In this document: positions 37,423 through 46,426 of the stretch, piece after piece | Numbering within the stretch: position 1 is the stretch's first letter | How the letters are laid out: every line of letters begins with the position of its first letter | Source: Comamonas sp. B21-038 | GTDB lineage: Bacteria > Pseudomonadota > Gammaproteobacteria > Burkholderiales > Burkholderiaceae_C | Direction of reading: 5' to 3' | Assembly (NCBI RefSeq): GCF_022387135.1 | Contig: NZ_CP092462.1 | Coordinates: forward strand, 4,712,001-4,776,000 | Length of the DNA: 64,000 nucleotides | Position numbers and translations under genes: made by a program | The notes under the pieces: model-generated | Database searches by the model: none | What the model was told of the DNA's origin: nothing | What the model saw: only the letters and a program-made list of their open reading frames with translations

Positions 37423-37754
37423 GCCGTGTGAACCCTACTCCCGCCGAACGCAAGTTCGACGAAGGTCGTCTGATGCAAGTGCTGGTTGCTCCTATCGTGT
37501 CCGAAAAGGCCACGCTGGTTGCTGAAAAGTCCAACGCTGTGACATTCAAGGTGCTGCAGAACGCCACCAAGCCCGAGATCAAGGCCGCTGTTGAGCTGCT
37601 GTTCAAGGTCGAAGTGAAGGGCGTGTCTGTGGTGAACACCAAGGGCAAGACCAAGCGCTTTGGCAAGACCATTGGCCGCCGCGACAACGTTCGCAAGGCT
37701 TATGTGCTGCTCAAGCCAGGTCAAGAGCTGAACCTCTCTGGGGAGGCTGCGTAA
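37419..37754 (+). CDS. rplW: 50S ribosomal protein L23
   Basis: Exit-tunnel protein that docks SRP and trigger factor. The 111-aa product has an unusual polar start ([20 protein letters not shown]) before the conserved core [17 protein letters not shown]; the extra residues are normal for Comamonadaceae. It overlaps rplD by 4 nt and ends 2 nt before rplB. Confidence 0.96.
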   Translation: MSRVNPTPAERKFDEGRLMQVLVAPIVSEKATLVAEKSNAVTFKVLQNATKPEIKAAVELLFKVEVKGVSVVNTKGKTKRFGKTIGRRDNVRKAYVLLKPGQELNLSGEAA

Positions 37755-37756
37755 TC

Positions 37757-38581
37757 ATGGCTGTTATTAAGCTCAAACCAACTTCGCCCGGCCAACGCCA
37801 TGTGGTGAAGGTGACCCGTGGCCATCTGCACAAGGGCGAAGGTTTCGCTCCTCTGCTGGAACCTCAGTTCCAAAAGGCAGGCCGCAACAACAACGGTCAC
37901 ATCACTACCCGTCACAAGGGCGGTGGTCACAAGCACCACTACCGTGTGGTGGACTTCAAGCGCACCAAGGACGGTATCCCCGCCAAGGTTGAGCGTATTG
38001 AATACGATCCAAACCGTACCGCTCACATCGCTCTGGTGTGCTACGCAGACGGCGAGCGTCGCTATGTGATCGCTCCGCGTAACCTGGAAGTGGGCGCAAC
38101 CATCATCAGTGGCTCTGAAGCACCGATCCGCGTGGGTAACACCCTGCCGATCCGCAACATCCCTGTGGGTTCGACCATTCACTGCATCGAGCTGAAGATC
38201 GGCGCTGGCGCACAAATCGCCCGTTCCGCTGGTACCTCGGCTACCCTGCTGGCTCGCGAAGGCGTTTACGCCCAAGTGCGTATGCGTTCGGGCGAAGTTC
38301 GCAAGATCCATATCGAATGCCGTGCAACCATCGGTGAAGTCGCCAACGAAGAACACAGCCTGCGCCAACTGGGCAAGGCCGGTGTCAAGCGTTGGATGGG
38401 TATTCGTCCTACCGTCCGCGGTGTGGTGATGAACCCTGTCGATCACCCACACGGTGGTGGTGAAGGCAAGACCGGTGAAGGCCGTCACGCAGTTGACCCA
38501 TGGGGCAATCTGACGAAGGGCTACCGTACCCGTAACAACAAGCGCACACAGACCATGATCGTGTCGCGCCGTAAGAAGTAA
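37757..38581 (+). CDS. rplB: 50S ribosomal protein L2
   Basis: Highly conserved protein near the peptidyl-transferase centre, needed for subunit joining. The 274-aa product contains the invariant [20 protein letters not shown] with the functionally important histidines, and the basic C-terminus [14 protein letters not shown]. It is immediately followed by rpsS (10-bp gap). Confidence 0.98.
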   Translation: MAVIKLKPTSPGQRHVVKVTRGHLHKGEGFAPLLEPQFQKAGRNNNGHITTRHKGGGHKHHYRVVDFKRTKDGIPAKVERIEYDPNRTAHIALVCYADGERRYVIAPRNLEVGATIISGSEAPIRVGNTLPIRNIPVGSTIHCIELKIGAGAQIARSAGTSATLLAREGVYAQVRMRSGEVRKIHIECRATIGEVANEEHSLRQLGKAGVKRWMGIRPTVRGVVMNPVDHPHGGGEGKTGEGRHAVDPWGNLTKGYRTRNNKRTQTMIVSRRKK

Positions 38582-38591
38582 GGGGTAGCAA

Positions 38592-38867
38592 ATGACTCGT
38601 TCTCTTAAAAAGGGTCCGTTTGTTGACCATCACTTGCTGGCAAAGGTCGAAAAGGCCATCGCCACCAAGGACAAGAAACCAGTGAAGACCTGGTCGCGTC
38701 GCTCCATGGTTCTGCCCGATTTCATCGGTCTGACCATCGCCGTGCACAACGGCAAGCAACACGTACCGGTATATGTAACCGACCAGATGGTGGGCCACAA
38801 GCTCGGCGAATTCGCCCTGACGCGCACCTTCAAGGGTCACCCCGCTGATAAAAAAGCGAAACGATAA
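38592..38867 (+). CDS. rpsS: 30S ribosomal protein S19
   Basis: Head protein that pairs with S13 and contacts the A-site finger. The 91-aa product starts [20 protein letters not shown] and contains [20 protein letters not shown], both typical. It lies in the S10 cluster between rplB and rplV, with a normal ribosome-binding site (AGGGGTAGCAA). Confidence 0.97.
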   Translation: MTRSLKKGPFVDHHLLAKVEKAIATKDKKPVKTWSRRSMVLPDFIGLTIAVHNGKQHVPVYVTDQMVGHKLGEFALTRTFKGHPADKKAKR

Positions 38868-38877
38868 GGAGTAGACC

Positions 38878-39210
38878 ATGTCTGAAACACGTGCAGTCCT
38901 CCGCGGCGTTCGCCTGTCGGTTGACAAAGGCCGTCTGGTTGCGGATCTGATTCGCGGCAAGAAGGTTGACCAAGCTCTGAACATTCTCGAATTCACGCAG
39001 AAAAAAGCTGCTGTGATCGTCAAGAAGGTTCTGGAGTCCGCTATCGCCAACGCTGAGCACAACGACGGCGCTGACATCGACGAACTGAAGGTCAAGACCA
39101 TCTTCGTTGAGCAAGGCACCACGCTCAAGCGTTTTACCGCTCGCGCCAAGGGCCGCGGCAACCGCATCAGCAAGCCTACCTGCCACATTTATGTGACCGT
39201 GGGTAACTGA
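38878..39210 (+). CDS. rplV: 50S ribosomal protein L22
   Basis: Exit-tunnel protein with a beta-hairpin that, with L4, forms the constriction. The 110-aa product has [20 protein letters not shown], and the hairpin tip [20 protein letters not shown] is intact, as expected for macrolide-sensitive ribosomes. Preceded by AAGGAG; rpsC follows 16 bp later. Confidence 0.97.
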   Translation: MSETRAVLRGVRLSVDKGRLVADLIRGKKVDQALNILEFTQKKAAVIVKKVLESAIANAEHNDGADIDELKVKTIFVEQGTTLKRFTARAKGRGNRISKPTCHIYVTVGN

Positions 39211-39226
39211 GGCCTAAAGGAAGAAC

Positions 39227-40090
39227 ATGGGACAAAAAATCCATCCTACCGGCTTCCGTCTGGCGGTCAGCCGTAACTGGTCTAGCCGCTGGTACGCAAG
39301 CAACCGTGATTTCGCCGGCATGCTGGCCGAAGACATCAAGGTTCGTGAGTACCTGAAAGAGAAGCTGAAGAACGCTGCCGTGGCACGCGTTCTGATCGAG
39401 CGTCCTGCCAAGAACGCCCGTATCACCATTTACTCGGCTCGTCCTGGTGTGGTGATCGGCAAGAAGGGTGAAGACATCGAGGCCCTGAAGAAGGAACTCG
39501 CTGCTCGCCTGGGCGTGCCAGTCGCTGTGAACATCGAAGAAGTGCGCAAGCCTGAAATCGATGCCCAGCTGATCGCTGACTCGATCACCCAGCAGCTCGA
39601 AAAGCGTATCCAGTTCCGCCGCGCCATGAAGCGTGCGATGCAGAACGCGATGCGTCTGGGCGCTCAAGGTATCAAGATCATGTCGTCGGGCCGTCTGAAC
39701 GGTATCGAAATCGCACGTACCGAGTGGTACCGCGAAGGCCGTGTGCCACTGCACACTCTGCGCGCCGACATCGATTACGGCACCTCCGAAGCCAAGACCA
39801 CCTACGGTGTGATCGGCGTGAAGGTGTGGGTCTACAAGGGTGACACTCTGGGTCGTAACGATCTGCCAGCCGCAGAAACGCCACGTCCTGAAGAAGAGCG
39901 TCGTCCACGTGGTCCTCGTCGTGACAACCGCAATGGCGATCGTCCATCGCGTGGCCCTCGCCGCCCCGCTGGTGGTAACACGGCTCCTGCAGACGGTAGC
40001 GACAAGCCCGCCGGCGCTGGTGCTGATTCCGTTAAGCGCGTTCGCAAGACTGACGCGCCCGCTACAGCAGCGGACGGTAAAGGAGAATAA
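39227..40090 (+). CDS. rpsC: 30S ribosomal protein S3
   Basis: mRNA-entry protein with a KH domain (about residues 40-110, containing [18 protein letters not shown]) and a C-terminal S3 domain ending near [12 protein letters not shown]. At 287 aa it is about 55 residues longer than E. coli S3. The extra part is a low-complexity basic tail ([20 protein letters not shown] and on), a feature shared by Comamonadaceae S3 proteins. It is followed 2 nt later by rplP. Confidence 0.97.
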   Translation: MGQKIHPTGFRLAVSRNWSSRWYASNRDFAGMLAEDIKVREYLKEKLKNAAVARVLIERPAKNARITIYSARPGVVIGKKGEDIEALKKELAARLGVPVAVNIEEVRKPEIDAQLIADSITQQLEKRIQFRRAMKRAMQNAMRLGAQGIKIMSSGRLNGIEIARTEWYREGRVPLHTLRADIDYGTSEAKTTYGVIGVKVWVYKGDTLGRNDLPAAETPRPEEERRPRGPRRDNRNGDRPSRGPRRPAGGNTAPADGSDKPAGAGADSVKRVRKTDAPATAADGKGE

Positions 40091-40092
40091 CT

Positions 40093-40509
40093 ATGCTGCA
40101 ACCTGCTCGCCGCAAATACCGCAAGGAGCAAAAGGGTCGCAACACTGGTATCGCAACCCGTGGCAACACGGTAGCGTTCGGTGATTTCGGCCTGAAATGC
40201 ACGGACCGTGGCCGCCTGACGGCCCGCCAGATCGAGGCTGCACGTCGTGCAATCTCCCGTCACGTCAAGCGTGGCGGCCGTATCTGGATCCGCGTGTTCC
40301 CTGACAAGCCAATCTCGACCAAGCCAGCCGAAGTCCGTATGGGTAACGGTAAGGGCAACCCAGAGTACTACGTGGCTGAAATTCAGCCCGGTAAGATGGT
40401 GTTCGAAATCGTTGGCGTGCCCGAAGAACTGGCCCGCGAAGCGTTCCGCCTGGCTGCTGCCAAGCTGCCGCTGCGCACCACGTTCGTTACCCGTCAGCTT
40501 GGCGCTTAA
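40093..40509 (+). CDS. rplP: 50S ribosomal protein L16
   Basis: A-site-proximal 23S rRNA-binding protein. The 138-aa product starts [20 protein letters not shown] and contains the arginine-bearing loop [20 protein letters not shown] that is hydroxylated in E. coli. The ribosome-binding site AAAGGAG overlaps the end of rpsC. Confidence 0.97.
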   Translation: MLQPARRKYRKEQKGRNTGIATRGNTVAFGDFGLKCTDRGRLTARQIEAARRAISRHVKRGGRIWIRVFPDKPISTKPAEVRMGNGKGNPEYYVAEIQPGKMVFEIVGVPEELAREAFRLAAAKLPLRTTFVTRQLGA

Positions 40510-40526
40510 ATTCAGGAGAAATCGAT

Positions 40527-40724
40527 ATGACGAAAGCTGCTGAACTGCGCCAAAAAGACGTTGCTGGCCTGGAAGCCGAGATCAAGTCCTTGCAAAAGGC
40601 CCACTTTGGTCTGCGCATGCAAAAGGCAACGCAACAACTGGGTAACACCGCCACCATCAAGGCTACCCGCCGCGATGTGGCACGTGCCAAGACCATTCTT
40701 GCTGAAAAGCAAGCCGCCAAGTAA
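40527..40724 (+). CDS. rpmC: 50S ribosomal protein L29
   Basis: Small exit-tunnel protein near L23. The 65-aa product begins [20 protein letters not shown] and has the [20 protein letters not shown] motif. Preceded by TCAGGAG. It lies between rplP and rpsQ. Confidence 0.96.
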   Translation: MTKAAELRQKDVAGLEAEIKSLQKAHFGLRMQKATQQLGNTATIKATRRDVARAKTILAEKQAAK

Positions 40725-40735
40725 TAGGAGCCGAC

Positions 40736-41005
40736 ATGACGGAAGCTAAAAAATCCCTCAAGCGCACCTTGATTGGCAAGGTGGTCAGCGATAAGCGTGA
40801 AAAGACCGTGACCGTTCTGGTAGAACGCCGCGTGAAGCACCCCATCTACGACAAGATCATGATCAAGTCCAGCAAGTACCACGCCCACGACGAAAAGGGC
40901 GAGTACAACACGGGCGATACCATCGAGATCACCGAGAGCCGTCCGCTCTCCAAGACCAAGAACTGGGTCGCTACCCGCTTGGTGCAAAAGGCTGCTTTGG
41001 TTTAA
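40736..41005 (+). CDS. rpsQ: 30S ribosomal protein S17
   Basis: Early-assembly 16S rRNA-binding protein. The 89-aa product has [20 protein letters not shown] and [15 protein letters not shown], both conserved. It is the last ribosomal gene here: a strong terminator follows. rplN and the rest of the spc cluster, contiguous with rpsQ in E. coli-like order, must therefore be separately transcribed elsewhere. Confidence 0.97.
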   Translation: MTEAKKSLKRTLIGKVVSDKREKTVTVLVERRVKHPIYDKIMIKSSKYHAHDEKGEYNTGDTIEITESRPLSKTKNWVATRLVQKAALV

Positions 41006-41035
41006 GTCTTTTGCGACTTGTACCAACGTAACTTC

Positions 41036-41068
41036 AAAAACGACCCACAATCTGTGGGTCGTTTTTTT
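41036..41068 (+). terminator. terminator of the rplC-rpsQ unit
   Basis: ACGACCCACA (41040-41049) and TGTGGGTCGT (41053-41062) form a perfect 10-bp stem with loop ATC, flanked by A5 and T7. A textbook rho-independent terminator 35 bp after rpsQ. Confidence 0.92.
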
Positions 41069-41133
41069 ATGCCCGTTTTGGCCGCCCGGCCTGCGGGTTC
41101 TCTGCCTGATGGGCAATTTTCAAGGAGTACACC

Positions 41134-41643
41134 ATGATCAAAGTTGGCGATTCGCTTCCCGCTGCAACCCTGAGCGAGTTTGTGGCCGTGGAAGGCAATG
41201 GCTGCAGCCTGGGCCCCAATGCCTTTGATGTGACCAAGGAAGCGGCTGGCAAGACCATCGCTTTGTTTGCGGTGCCCGGTGCATTCACGCCGACCTGCTC
41301 TGCCAAGCATTTGCCCGGTTACGTGGAAAAGGCCGAGGCCTTCAAGGCCGCCGGCGTGGACGAAATCTGGTGCCTGTCGGTCAACGACGCCTTTGTGATG
41401 GGCGCCTGGGGCAAGGACCAGCACACCGAAGGCAAGGTGCGCATGATTGGCGACGGCGATGCCGCCTTTGCCAAGGCCACCGGCCTGACCCTGGACCTGA
41501 ACGGCAAGGGCCTGGGCCTGCGCAGCAACCGCTACTCGATGCTGGTCAAGGACGGCAAGGTCGTGCAGCTGAACGTGGAAGCCCCTGGCCAGTTCACGGT
41601 CAGCGATGCCGACACCATCCTGGCCCAAGCCAAGCAGGCTTGA
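41134..41643 (+). CDS. peroxiredoxin (Prx5/AhpE-like, thiol peroxidase)
   Basis: Cysteine peroxidase that reduces hydrogen peroxide and alkyl hydroperoxides using thioredoxin or glutathione. The 169-aa product has the peroxidatic Cys55 in PGAFTPTCSAKHLPGYV and the family sequence EIWCLSVNDAFVMGAWGKDQ. The PGAFTPTCS form is typical of Prx5. It starts at 41134 after AAGGAG and is a single-gene unit between two terminators. Confidence 0.92.
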   Translation: MIKVGDSLPAATLSEFVAVEGNGCSLGPNAFDVTKEAAGKTIALFAVPGAFTPTCSAKHLPGYVEKAEAFKAAGVDEIWCLSVNDAFVMGAWGKDQHTEGKVRMIGDGDAAFAKATGLTLDLNGKGLGLRSNRYSMLVKDGKVVQLNVEAPGQFTVSDADTILAQAKQA

Positions 41644-41699
41644 GCCCCATCCGGGCCGCTGCGTTGCCGCAAGGCGCTGCAGGGCCGGGTCTGAACGCA

Positions 41700-41728
41700 C
41701 AAAAGCACGCCCAGGCGTGCTTTTTTTA
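41700..41728 (+). terminator. terminator of the peroxiredoxin gene
   Basis: AAAAGCACGC (41701-41710) pairs with GCGTGCTTTT (41715-41724), loop CCAG, followed by further T residues. Strong rho-independent terminator. Confidence 0.9.
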
Positions 41729-41781
41729 TGACCGCTGGCCCATCGCGCAGCCTGCGCTGCGGTGCGGCGCGCGCACGGTCG

Positions 41782-42276
41782 TCAGGGGTGGACGTCCGCC
41801 TTCAGGTAATGCGTGCCAGCGACGGGGTTGTGGTAGTAGGGCGGAATCTCTTCAAAGCCGAAATCGGCGTAGAGCGCGCGCGCCGACTCCATGCTGTCCA
41901 GCGTATCGAGCAGGATGCAGTCATAGCCCAGCCGGATGGCGCTGGCCATCGTGTAGTCAACCAGCTGGCGGCCCAGGCCAAAGCCGCGGAAGGCCTTGCG
42001 CACGTAGAGGCGCTTCATCTCGCAGGCATTGCTGTAGTCCACATCATCCAGCGGCCGCAGTGCGCAGCAACCGGCGACGGAACCCTCGACCAGGGCGAGT
42101 ACGAGATCGCCCCGGGGCTCGCCATATTCGCCGGGCAAGTCGGCCAGTTCATCCTCAAAACCCTGGAAACCCAGATCAATATCCAGTGATTGGGCATATT
42201 CCCGGAAGATCTCGCGGGTCACCGCAAGCTCTTCCGGTGTGGTGGGGTGCAGGAGCGTTATCTCAGGTCTGTCCAC
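41782..42276 (-). CDS. GNAT family N-acetyltransferase
   Basis: Acetyl-CoA-dependent acyltransferase of unknown substrate. The 164-aa product has the acetyl-CoA pyrophosphate loop in VRKAFRGFGLGRQLVD (R-x-x-G-x-G-x-x-L), preceded by the strand EMKRLYV and followed by DTLDSMESARALYADFGFEE. It appears to start at a GTG (42276); no ATG is available upstream before an in-frame stop. It is transcribed leftward. Confidence 0.82.
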   Translation of the reverse strand: MDRPEITLLHPTTPEELAVTREIFREYAQSLDIDLGFQGFEDELADLPGEYGEPRGDLVLALVEGSVAGCCALRPLDDVDYSNACEMKRLYVRKAFRGFGLGRQLVDYTMASAIRLGYDCILLDTLDSMESARALYADFGFEEIPPYYHNPVAGTHYLKADVHP

Positions 42277-42334
42277 AGCGGCGGCGCTTAGTCAAGGAAT
42301 GCGCAGTGTAGCGCCCGCGCCCTCACAGTCACCA

Positions 42335-42363
42335 TCGAAAAACCGCCTGTCGAAGGCGGTTTT
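42335..42363 (-). terminator. terminator of the TlpA-like gene
   Basis: AAAACCGCCT (42339-42348) pairs with AGGCGGTTTT (42354-42363), loop GTCGA. On the minus strand it ends in five U residues, 30 bp after the thioredoxin-like stop codon. Confidence 0.85.
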
Positions 42364-42393
42364 CCCGGTGGCAGGCAGCGGGCTGGCACTGGT

Positions 42394-42906
42394 TCAGGTC
42401 TCGGCCAGCAGCTTGTCGATCAGCTTGTGCAGCTCGTCGAAGTTGGGCGCACCCACATAGCGTTTGACCACCTGGCCCTGCTTGTTGACGACAAAGGTCG
42501 TCGGGGTGAGCTGGATGTCGCCCCAGTCCTTCGCAATCTGGCCGGTGTTGTCGATCGCGACCTTGAACGGCAGCTTGCGCGACTGGGCAAAGTTGACGAC
42601 ATAGCTCGGTGGGTCGTAATGCATGGCCACCGCCAGCGTGTCGTAGCCCCGGTCCTTGTACTTGTCGTAGGTCTTGACGATCTCGGGCATCTCCGCGACG
42701 CAAGTGGTGCAGCTGGTGGCCCAGAAGTTCACCAGGGTGACCTTGCCCTTCATGTCAGCGGTGGTCTGGGTGCTGCCGTTGAGCAGCACAAAGCGGCTCT
42801 CGGGTGCGGCCGCCTTCCCGGTGCCCTGGTAGACAAAGGCACCGATGCCCAGCGCCGCAGCGATGGCCAGCGCGGTAAAGACGGTGGTGGTGGTTTTTCT
42901 GGACAT
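42394..42906 (-). CDS. TlpA/ResA-like thioredoxin-fold disulfide reductase
   Basis: Membrane-anchored periplasmic thiol-disulfide oxidoreductase. The 170-aa product has an uncleaved or cleaved N-terminal hydrophobic segment (about residues 7-27) and the active site C-T-T-C in VNFWATSCTTCVAEMPEI. The cis-proline is in LTPTTFVVNKQG. Start is the ATG at 42906 (MSRKTTTTVF). Relatives reduce apocytochrome c or other periplasmic targets. No cytochrome maturation gene is nearby. Confidence 0.87.
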   Translation of the reverse strand: MSRKTTTTVFTALAIAAALGIGAFVYQGTGKAAAPESRFVLLNGSTQTTADMKGKVTLVNFWATSCTTCVAEMPEIVKTYDKYKDRGYDTLAVAMHYDPPSYVVNFAQSRKLPFKVAIDNTGQIAKDWGDIQLTPTTFVVNKQGQVVKRYVGAPNFDELHKLIDKLLAET

Positions 42907-43042
42907 GGTGCTCGGAGTCAAAGCCGTGCCGAAAGTTCGGCGTTGTGGCCATTATGCGACCCTGGCTGCGGGCAGGCGCAGCGCAACGGCCCTACCTGCG
43001 CGTCTGGCTTGACCATCGCAGTGCCGTGCCCATAATGGCCGG

Positions 43043-43588
43043 ATGCCCCTGGCCCGCTGCCTGATCCTCTCCACCGCGTTGCTGCTGGCCGCCTGCAGCC
43101 CGGCGCTGAACTGGCGCGTCGTGGCCCTGGCCGATGCGCCGCTGGACCTGCTGCTGCCCTGCAAGCCTGACCGTGCAGTGCGCGATGTGGTCTGGGGCAC
43201 ACAGACCTTGGCGGTGTCGATGGTGGGCTGCCAGGCCGAGGGGGCGACCTATGCACTGGCCCATGTGGCCCTGGCACTGCCGCAGGATGCAGCCGCGGTG
43301 ATGGCGGACTGGCAAAAGGCGTTGCACCAGCAGCTGCAGATGGCCGATGCCTGGCAGCCGCTGCCGGGACAGAACCTGGTGTTGCCCGGTACGTTGGAGC
43401 TGCCCCAGGCACGCCAGGTGCAGTGGCAGGGCCGCAACGGCACGGGCCAGGCGGTGTATGCGAATGCGCGCTGGTTTGCGCGCACCGAAGGGCCGCAGGT
43501 GCGGGTCTACCAGGCCCTGGTGCTGTCCGCTGCGCCCTTGGCGGACGGGGCGCTGCAGAGCTTTGTCAAAGGGCTGCAACTGCGTTAG
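43043..43588 (+). CDS. hypothetical lipoprotein
   Basis: I do not recognise this 181-aa protein. It has a lipoprotein signal with lipobox L-A-A-C (MPLARCLILSTALLLAACSP) and then a compact domain with two further cysteines (LLPCKPDRAV and VGCQAEG) that may pair. Most of the rest is alternating hydrophobic strand-like sequence. It is divergent from the TlpA-like gene (136-bp gap), which could provide a disulfide link between them; that is only a guess. Confidence 0.72.
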   Translation: MPLARCLILSTALLLAACSPALNWRVVALADAPLDLLLPCKPDRAVRDVVWGTQTLAVSMVGCQAEGATYALAHVALALPQDAAAVMADWQKALHQQLQMADAWQPLPGQNLVLPGTLELPQARQVQWQGRNGTGQAVYANARWFARTEGPQVRVYQALVLSAAPLADGALQSFVKGLQLR

Positions 43589-43736
43589 GGTAGGAGCGCG
43601 CCAGCCCGGGCGTTGGGCTAAGCAACACTACCAATGTTGCAGTGCCGCAAAATCGCTACACTGGCAGAGGGCGCGGCTGGGCCGGTATCGCCGCCAGTGG
43701 GGCGCCTCTTCACAGAACTTCTTGTATTTTGATTTG

Positions 43737-44186
43737 ATGAGCAACCGGATACTGTTGATCGCCCATGCACCGCTGGCCCAGGCGCTGGCGCAATGCGCCG
43801 CGCATGTGTTCCCCGACAGCGGCGAGCACCTGATGGCGCTGGATGTGCCTGCCAGCGCCGATCCAGTGGCCTGCCTGGAGGAGGCGCAGGCCATGCTCGA
43901 CCACAGCCACAGCGGCCCGGTGCTGGTGCTGAGCGACGTGTTCGGTGCGACCCCGCATAATATTGCCCAGGAACTGGCCAAGCGCCGTGCATCCACCCGG
44001 CTGGTGGCCGGTGTCAACCTGCCGATGCTGCTGCGCGCGCTGTGCTATCGCCAGGAAGCGCTCGACAGCCTCGTGGCCCGGGCCATCGCAGGGGGCAGCC
44101 AGGGCATCATGCAGGTGACGCAGACCACGCCACAGAACCAGAATATCCGAGCACATGATCAAGACCGCAGTCACCATCAGCAATAA
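43737..44186 (+). CDS. PTS system mannose-type EIIA component
   Basis: Phosphoryl acceptor from HPr of the EIIA-Man family. The 149-aa product has its phosphorylatable His10 in ILLIAHAPLAQ and the family sequence VLVLSDVFGATPHNIAQ and LVAGVNLPMLLRAL. No EIIB, EIIC or EIID genes are present, as in many beta-proteobacteria where EIIA-Man, HPr and EI form a regulatory chain and not a sugar transporter. Its end overlaps the HPr gene by 32 nt. Confidence 0.9.
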   Translation: MSNRILLIAHAPLAQALAQCAAHVFPDSGEHLMALDVPASADPVACLEEAQAMLDHSHSGPVLVLSDVFGATPHNIAQELAKRRASTRLVAGVNLPMLLRALCYRQEALDSLVARAIAGGSQGIMQVTQTTPQNQNIRAHDQDRSHHQQ

Positions 44187-44424
44187 ACTGGGCCTGCACG
44201 CCCGCGCGTCGGCCAAGCTCACCAAGCTCGCCGGCAGCTTTGCCTGCGAGGTCTGGATCACGCGGGGCGAACGCCGCGTCAACGCCAAAAGCATCATGGG
44301 TGTGATGATGCTGGCCGCCGGTATCGGCACCGAGGTGACCATCGAAACCGATGGCGCCGATGAGCAGCAGGCAATGGATGCGCTGCTGGCCCTCATCAAC
44401 GACAAGTTCGGCGAAGGCGAATAA
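44155..44424 (+). CDS. ptsH: phosphocarrier protein HPr
   Basis: Central phosphocarrier that takes phosphate from EI-His and passes it to EIIA. The 89-aa protein has His15 in KLGLHARAS and Ser46 in NAKSIMGVMML, the position HPr kinase (hprK) modifies. hprK is not in this window. It begins 32 nt inside the end of the EIIA gene, so expression is coupled. ptsI follows after 227 bp with its own promoter. Confidence 0.93.
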   Translation: MIKTAVTISNKLGLHARASAKLTKLAGSFACEVWITRGERRVNAKSIMGVMMLAAGIGTEVTIETDGADEQQAMDALLALINDKFGEGE

Positions 44425-44579
44425 GGCGCCGCCCGGCGTCTGCCGCGGCGCAGCGCAGGCTTGCTTGTCGCGCCAGGCGCTCTGCTGCCTGCCCATGCCG
44501 GGCTGCGGCCCGCGTTGCACAGGTAGGCCCCGCGCTTTGCCTGAACGCCTACCTTTCCCCCGCTTTACCGGCCCCGTGC

Positions 44580-44609
44580 TTGTACAGTCTTCTGAGACAG
44601 GCGTATAAA
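44580..44609 (+). promoter_or_regulatory. promoter of ptsI
   Basis: TTGTAC (44580-44585) and TATAAA (44604-44609), 18 bp apart, give a good sigma70 promoter 43 bp before the ptsI ATG. The rest of the 44425-44651 gap contains nothing I can assign. Confidence 0.55.
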
Positions 44610-44651
44610 TCAGCTTGGCGCACCAGCGCGCCAGCGAAGAGGAAGTTCCGC

Positions 44652-46412
44652 ATGACATTTGCCATCCATGGAATCGCAGTGGCCCGGGGGATTGCCATTG
44701 GCAGGGCAGTCATGGCAGCGTCCAGCCACCTGGAGGTCACCCATTACCTGATCGAGCCCGACCAGGTGGCGCGCGAGATCGAGCGCGTGCGCAAGGGACG
44801 GCTGGCGGTGATCGAAGAGCTGCAGCGCCTGCGCGGCGACCTGGGCGTCGATGCCCCGCAGGAGCTGGAGCCGCTCTTGGATGTGCACCTGATGCTGGTG
44901 CAGGATGACATGCTGTCCTCGGGCGTGCGCCAGCTGATCAGCGAACGCCTCTACAACGCCGAATGGGCGCTGACCGCGCAGCTGGAGCTGCTGTGCCGCC
45001 AGTTCGACGAGATGGACGACGAGTACCTGCGTGAGCGCAAAGGCGACCTGGAACAGGTGGTGGAGCGGGTGCTGCGCCATATGCGCGGTGTCTCCAGCCC
45101 GGTGGCCGCACCGGTCAGCACGCCGCCGGGCGGGCAGGCGGGGCAGCACGACTGGGTGACCGATGAGCGCGATGCGCCGATGGTGCTGATCGCCAATGAC
45201 CTCTCGCCCGCCGACATGCTGCAGTTCAAGCAAAGCGTGTTTGCCGGCTTTGTCACGGCGGTGGGCGGCAAGACCAGCCATACCGCCATTGTTGCCCGCA
45301 GCATGGACATTCCGGCCGTCGTGGGTGCACGCACGGCCAGCCAGCTCATCCGCGCCGACGACTGGGTCATCATCGACGGCGATGCCGGTGAGGTGATTGT
45401 CGACCCGTCGCCCATCCTGCTGGAGGAGTACCGCTTCAAGCAGCGCCAGATGCGGCTGGAGCGCGAGCGCCTCTCGCGCCTGCGCGATACGCCGTCGATC
45501 ACCCTCGATGGTGAGCGCGTCGAGCTGCTGGCCAACATCGAGCAGCCCGGTGATGGCCCGGCCGCCGTGAAGGCCGGCGCCGTGGGCGTGGGGTTGTTCC
45601 GTACCGAATTTCTCTTCATGGGGCGCAGTGGCAAGGTACCCGATGAAGAAGAACAGTACCGCGCCTACCGCGAGGCGCTCGAAGGCATGCAGGGCATGCC
45701 GGTCACGATCCGCACCTTGGACGTGGGTGCCGACAAGCCGCTGGACAAGGCCCAGCCCAAGGACTACTACCTCAACCCGGCGCTGGGCCTGCGCGCCATC
45801 CGCTTCAGCCTGGCCGACCCGGACATGTTCCGCACGCAGTTGCGTGCCATCCTTCGCGCGGCGGCCCATGGACCGGTGCAGTTGCTGTTCCCGATGCTGG
45901 CCCATGTGAGCGAGATCAAGCAGACCCTGGCACTGGTGGAGCAGGCCTCGCAGGAGCTGCGCGAGCGCCAAGTGCCCCAGGGCATGGTCAAGCTGGGCGC
46001 GATGATCGAGATACCGGCTGCGGCGCTGACGGTGCGCACCTTTTTGAAGTACTTCGATTTCCTGTCGATCGGCACGAATGACCTGATCCAGTACACCTTG
46101 GCCATTGACCGGGCCGACGAGGCGGTATCGCAGCTCTACGACCCCTTCCACCCCGCGGTGCTGCGCCTGGTGGCCGAGGTCATCCAGGCGGCCAATGCGG
46201 CGGGCAAGGATGTCTGCGTCTGCGGTGAAATGGCGGGCGATACCGCCATGACCCGCCTGCTGCTGGGCCTGGGGCTGCGCAGCTTCTCGATGCAGCCCGC
46301 GCAGATCCTGGCCATCAAGCAGCAGGTGCTGCGCGCCGACACGCGGCGCCTGGTGGGCTGGGCCCAGCAGGTGGTGGATGCCGAGAACCCGGCGGATTTG
46401 CTGGAGAGCTGA
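44652..46412 (+). CDS. ptsI: phosphoenolpyruvate-protein phosphotransferase (PTS enzyme I)
   Basis: Uses PEP to phosphorylate HPr. The 586-aa protein starts MTFAIHGIAVARGIAIGRAV at 44652. It has the phosphohistidine His210 in GGKTSHTAIVARS, a PEP-binding domain with GVGLFRTEFLFMG, TLDVGADKPL and Cys524 in VCGEMAGD. A proline/glycine-rich insert (about residues 155-175, around VSTPPGGQAGQHD) lies in the N-terminal half where E. coli EI is shorter. The upstream in-frame extension to 44580 is promoter sequence. Confidence 0.95.
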   Translation: MTFAIHGIAVARGIAIGRAVMAASSHLEVTHYLIEPDQVAREIERVRKGRLAVIEELQRLRGDLGVDAPQELEPLLDVHLMLVQDDMLSSGVRQLISERLYNAEWALTAQLELLCRQFDEMDDEYLRERKGDLEQVVERVLRHMRGVSSPVAAPVSTPPGGQAGQHDWVTDERDAPMVLIANDLSPADMLQFKQSVFAGFVTAVGGKTSHTAIVARSMDIPAVVGARTASQLIRADDWVIIDGDAGEVIVDPSPILLEEYRFKQRQMRLERERLSRLRDTPSITLDGERVELLANIEQPGDGPAAVKAGAVGVGLFRTEFLFMGRSGKVPDEEEQYRAYREALEGMQGMPVTIRTLDVGADKPLDKAQPKDYYLNPALGLRAIRFSLADPDMFRTQLRAILRAAAHGPVQLLFPMLAHVSEIKQTLALVEQASQELRERQVPQGMVKLGAMIEIPAAALTVRTFLKYFDFLSIGTNDLIQYTLAIDRADEAVSQLYDPFHPAVLRLVAEVIQAANAAGKDVCVCGEMAGDTAMTRLLLGLGLRSFSMQPAQILAIKQQVLRADTRRLVGWAQQVVDAENPADLLES

Positions 46413-46426
46413 AGCCTTCGCAGCGC

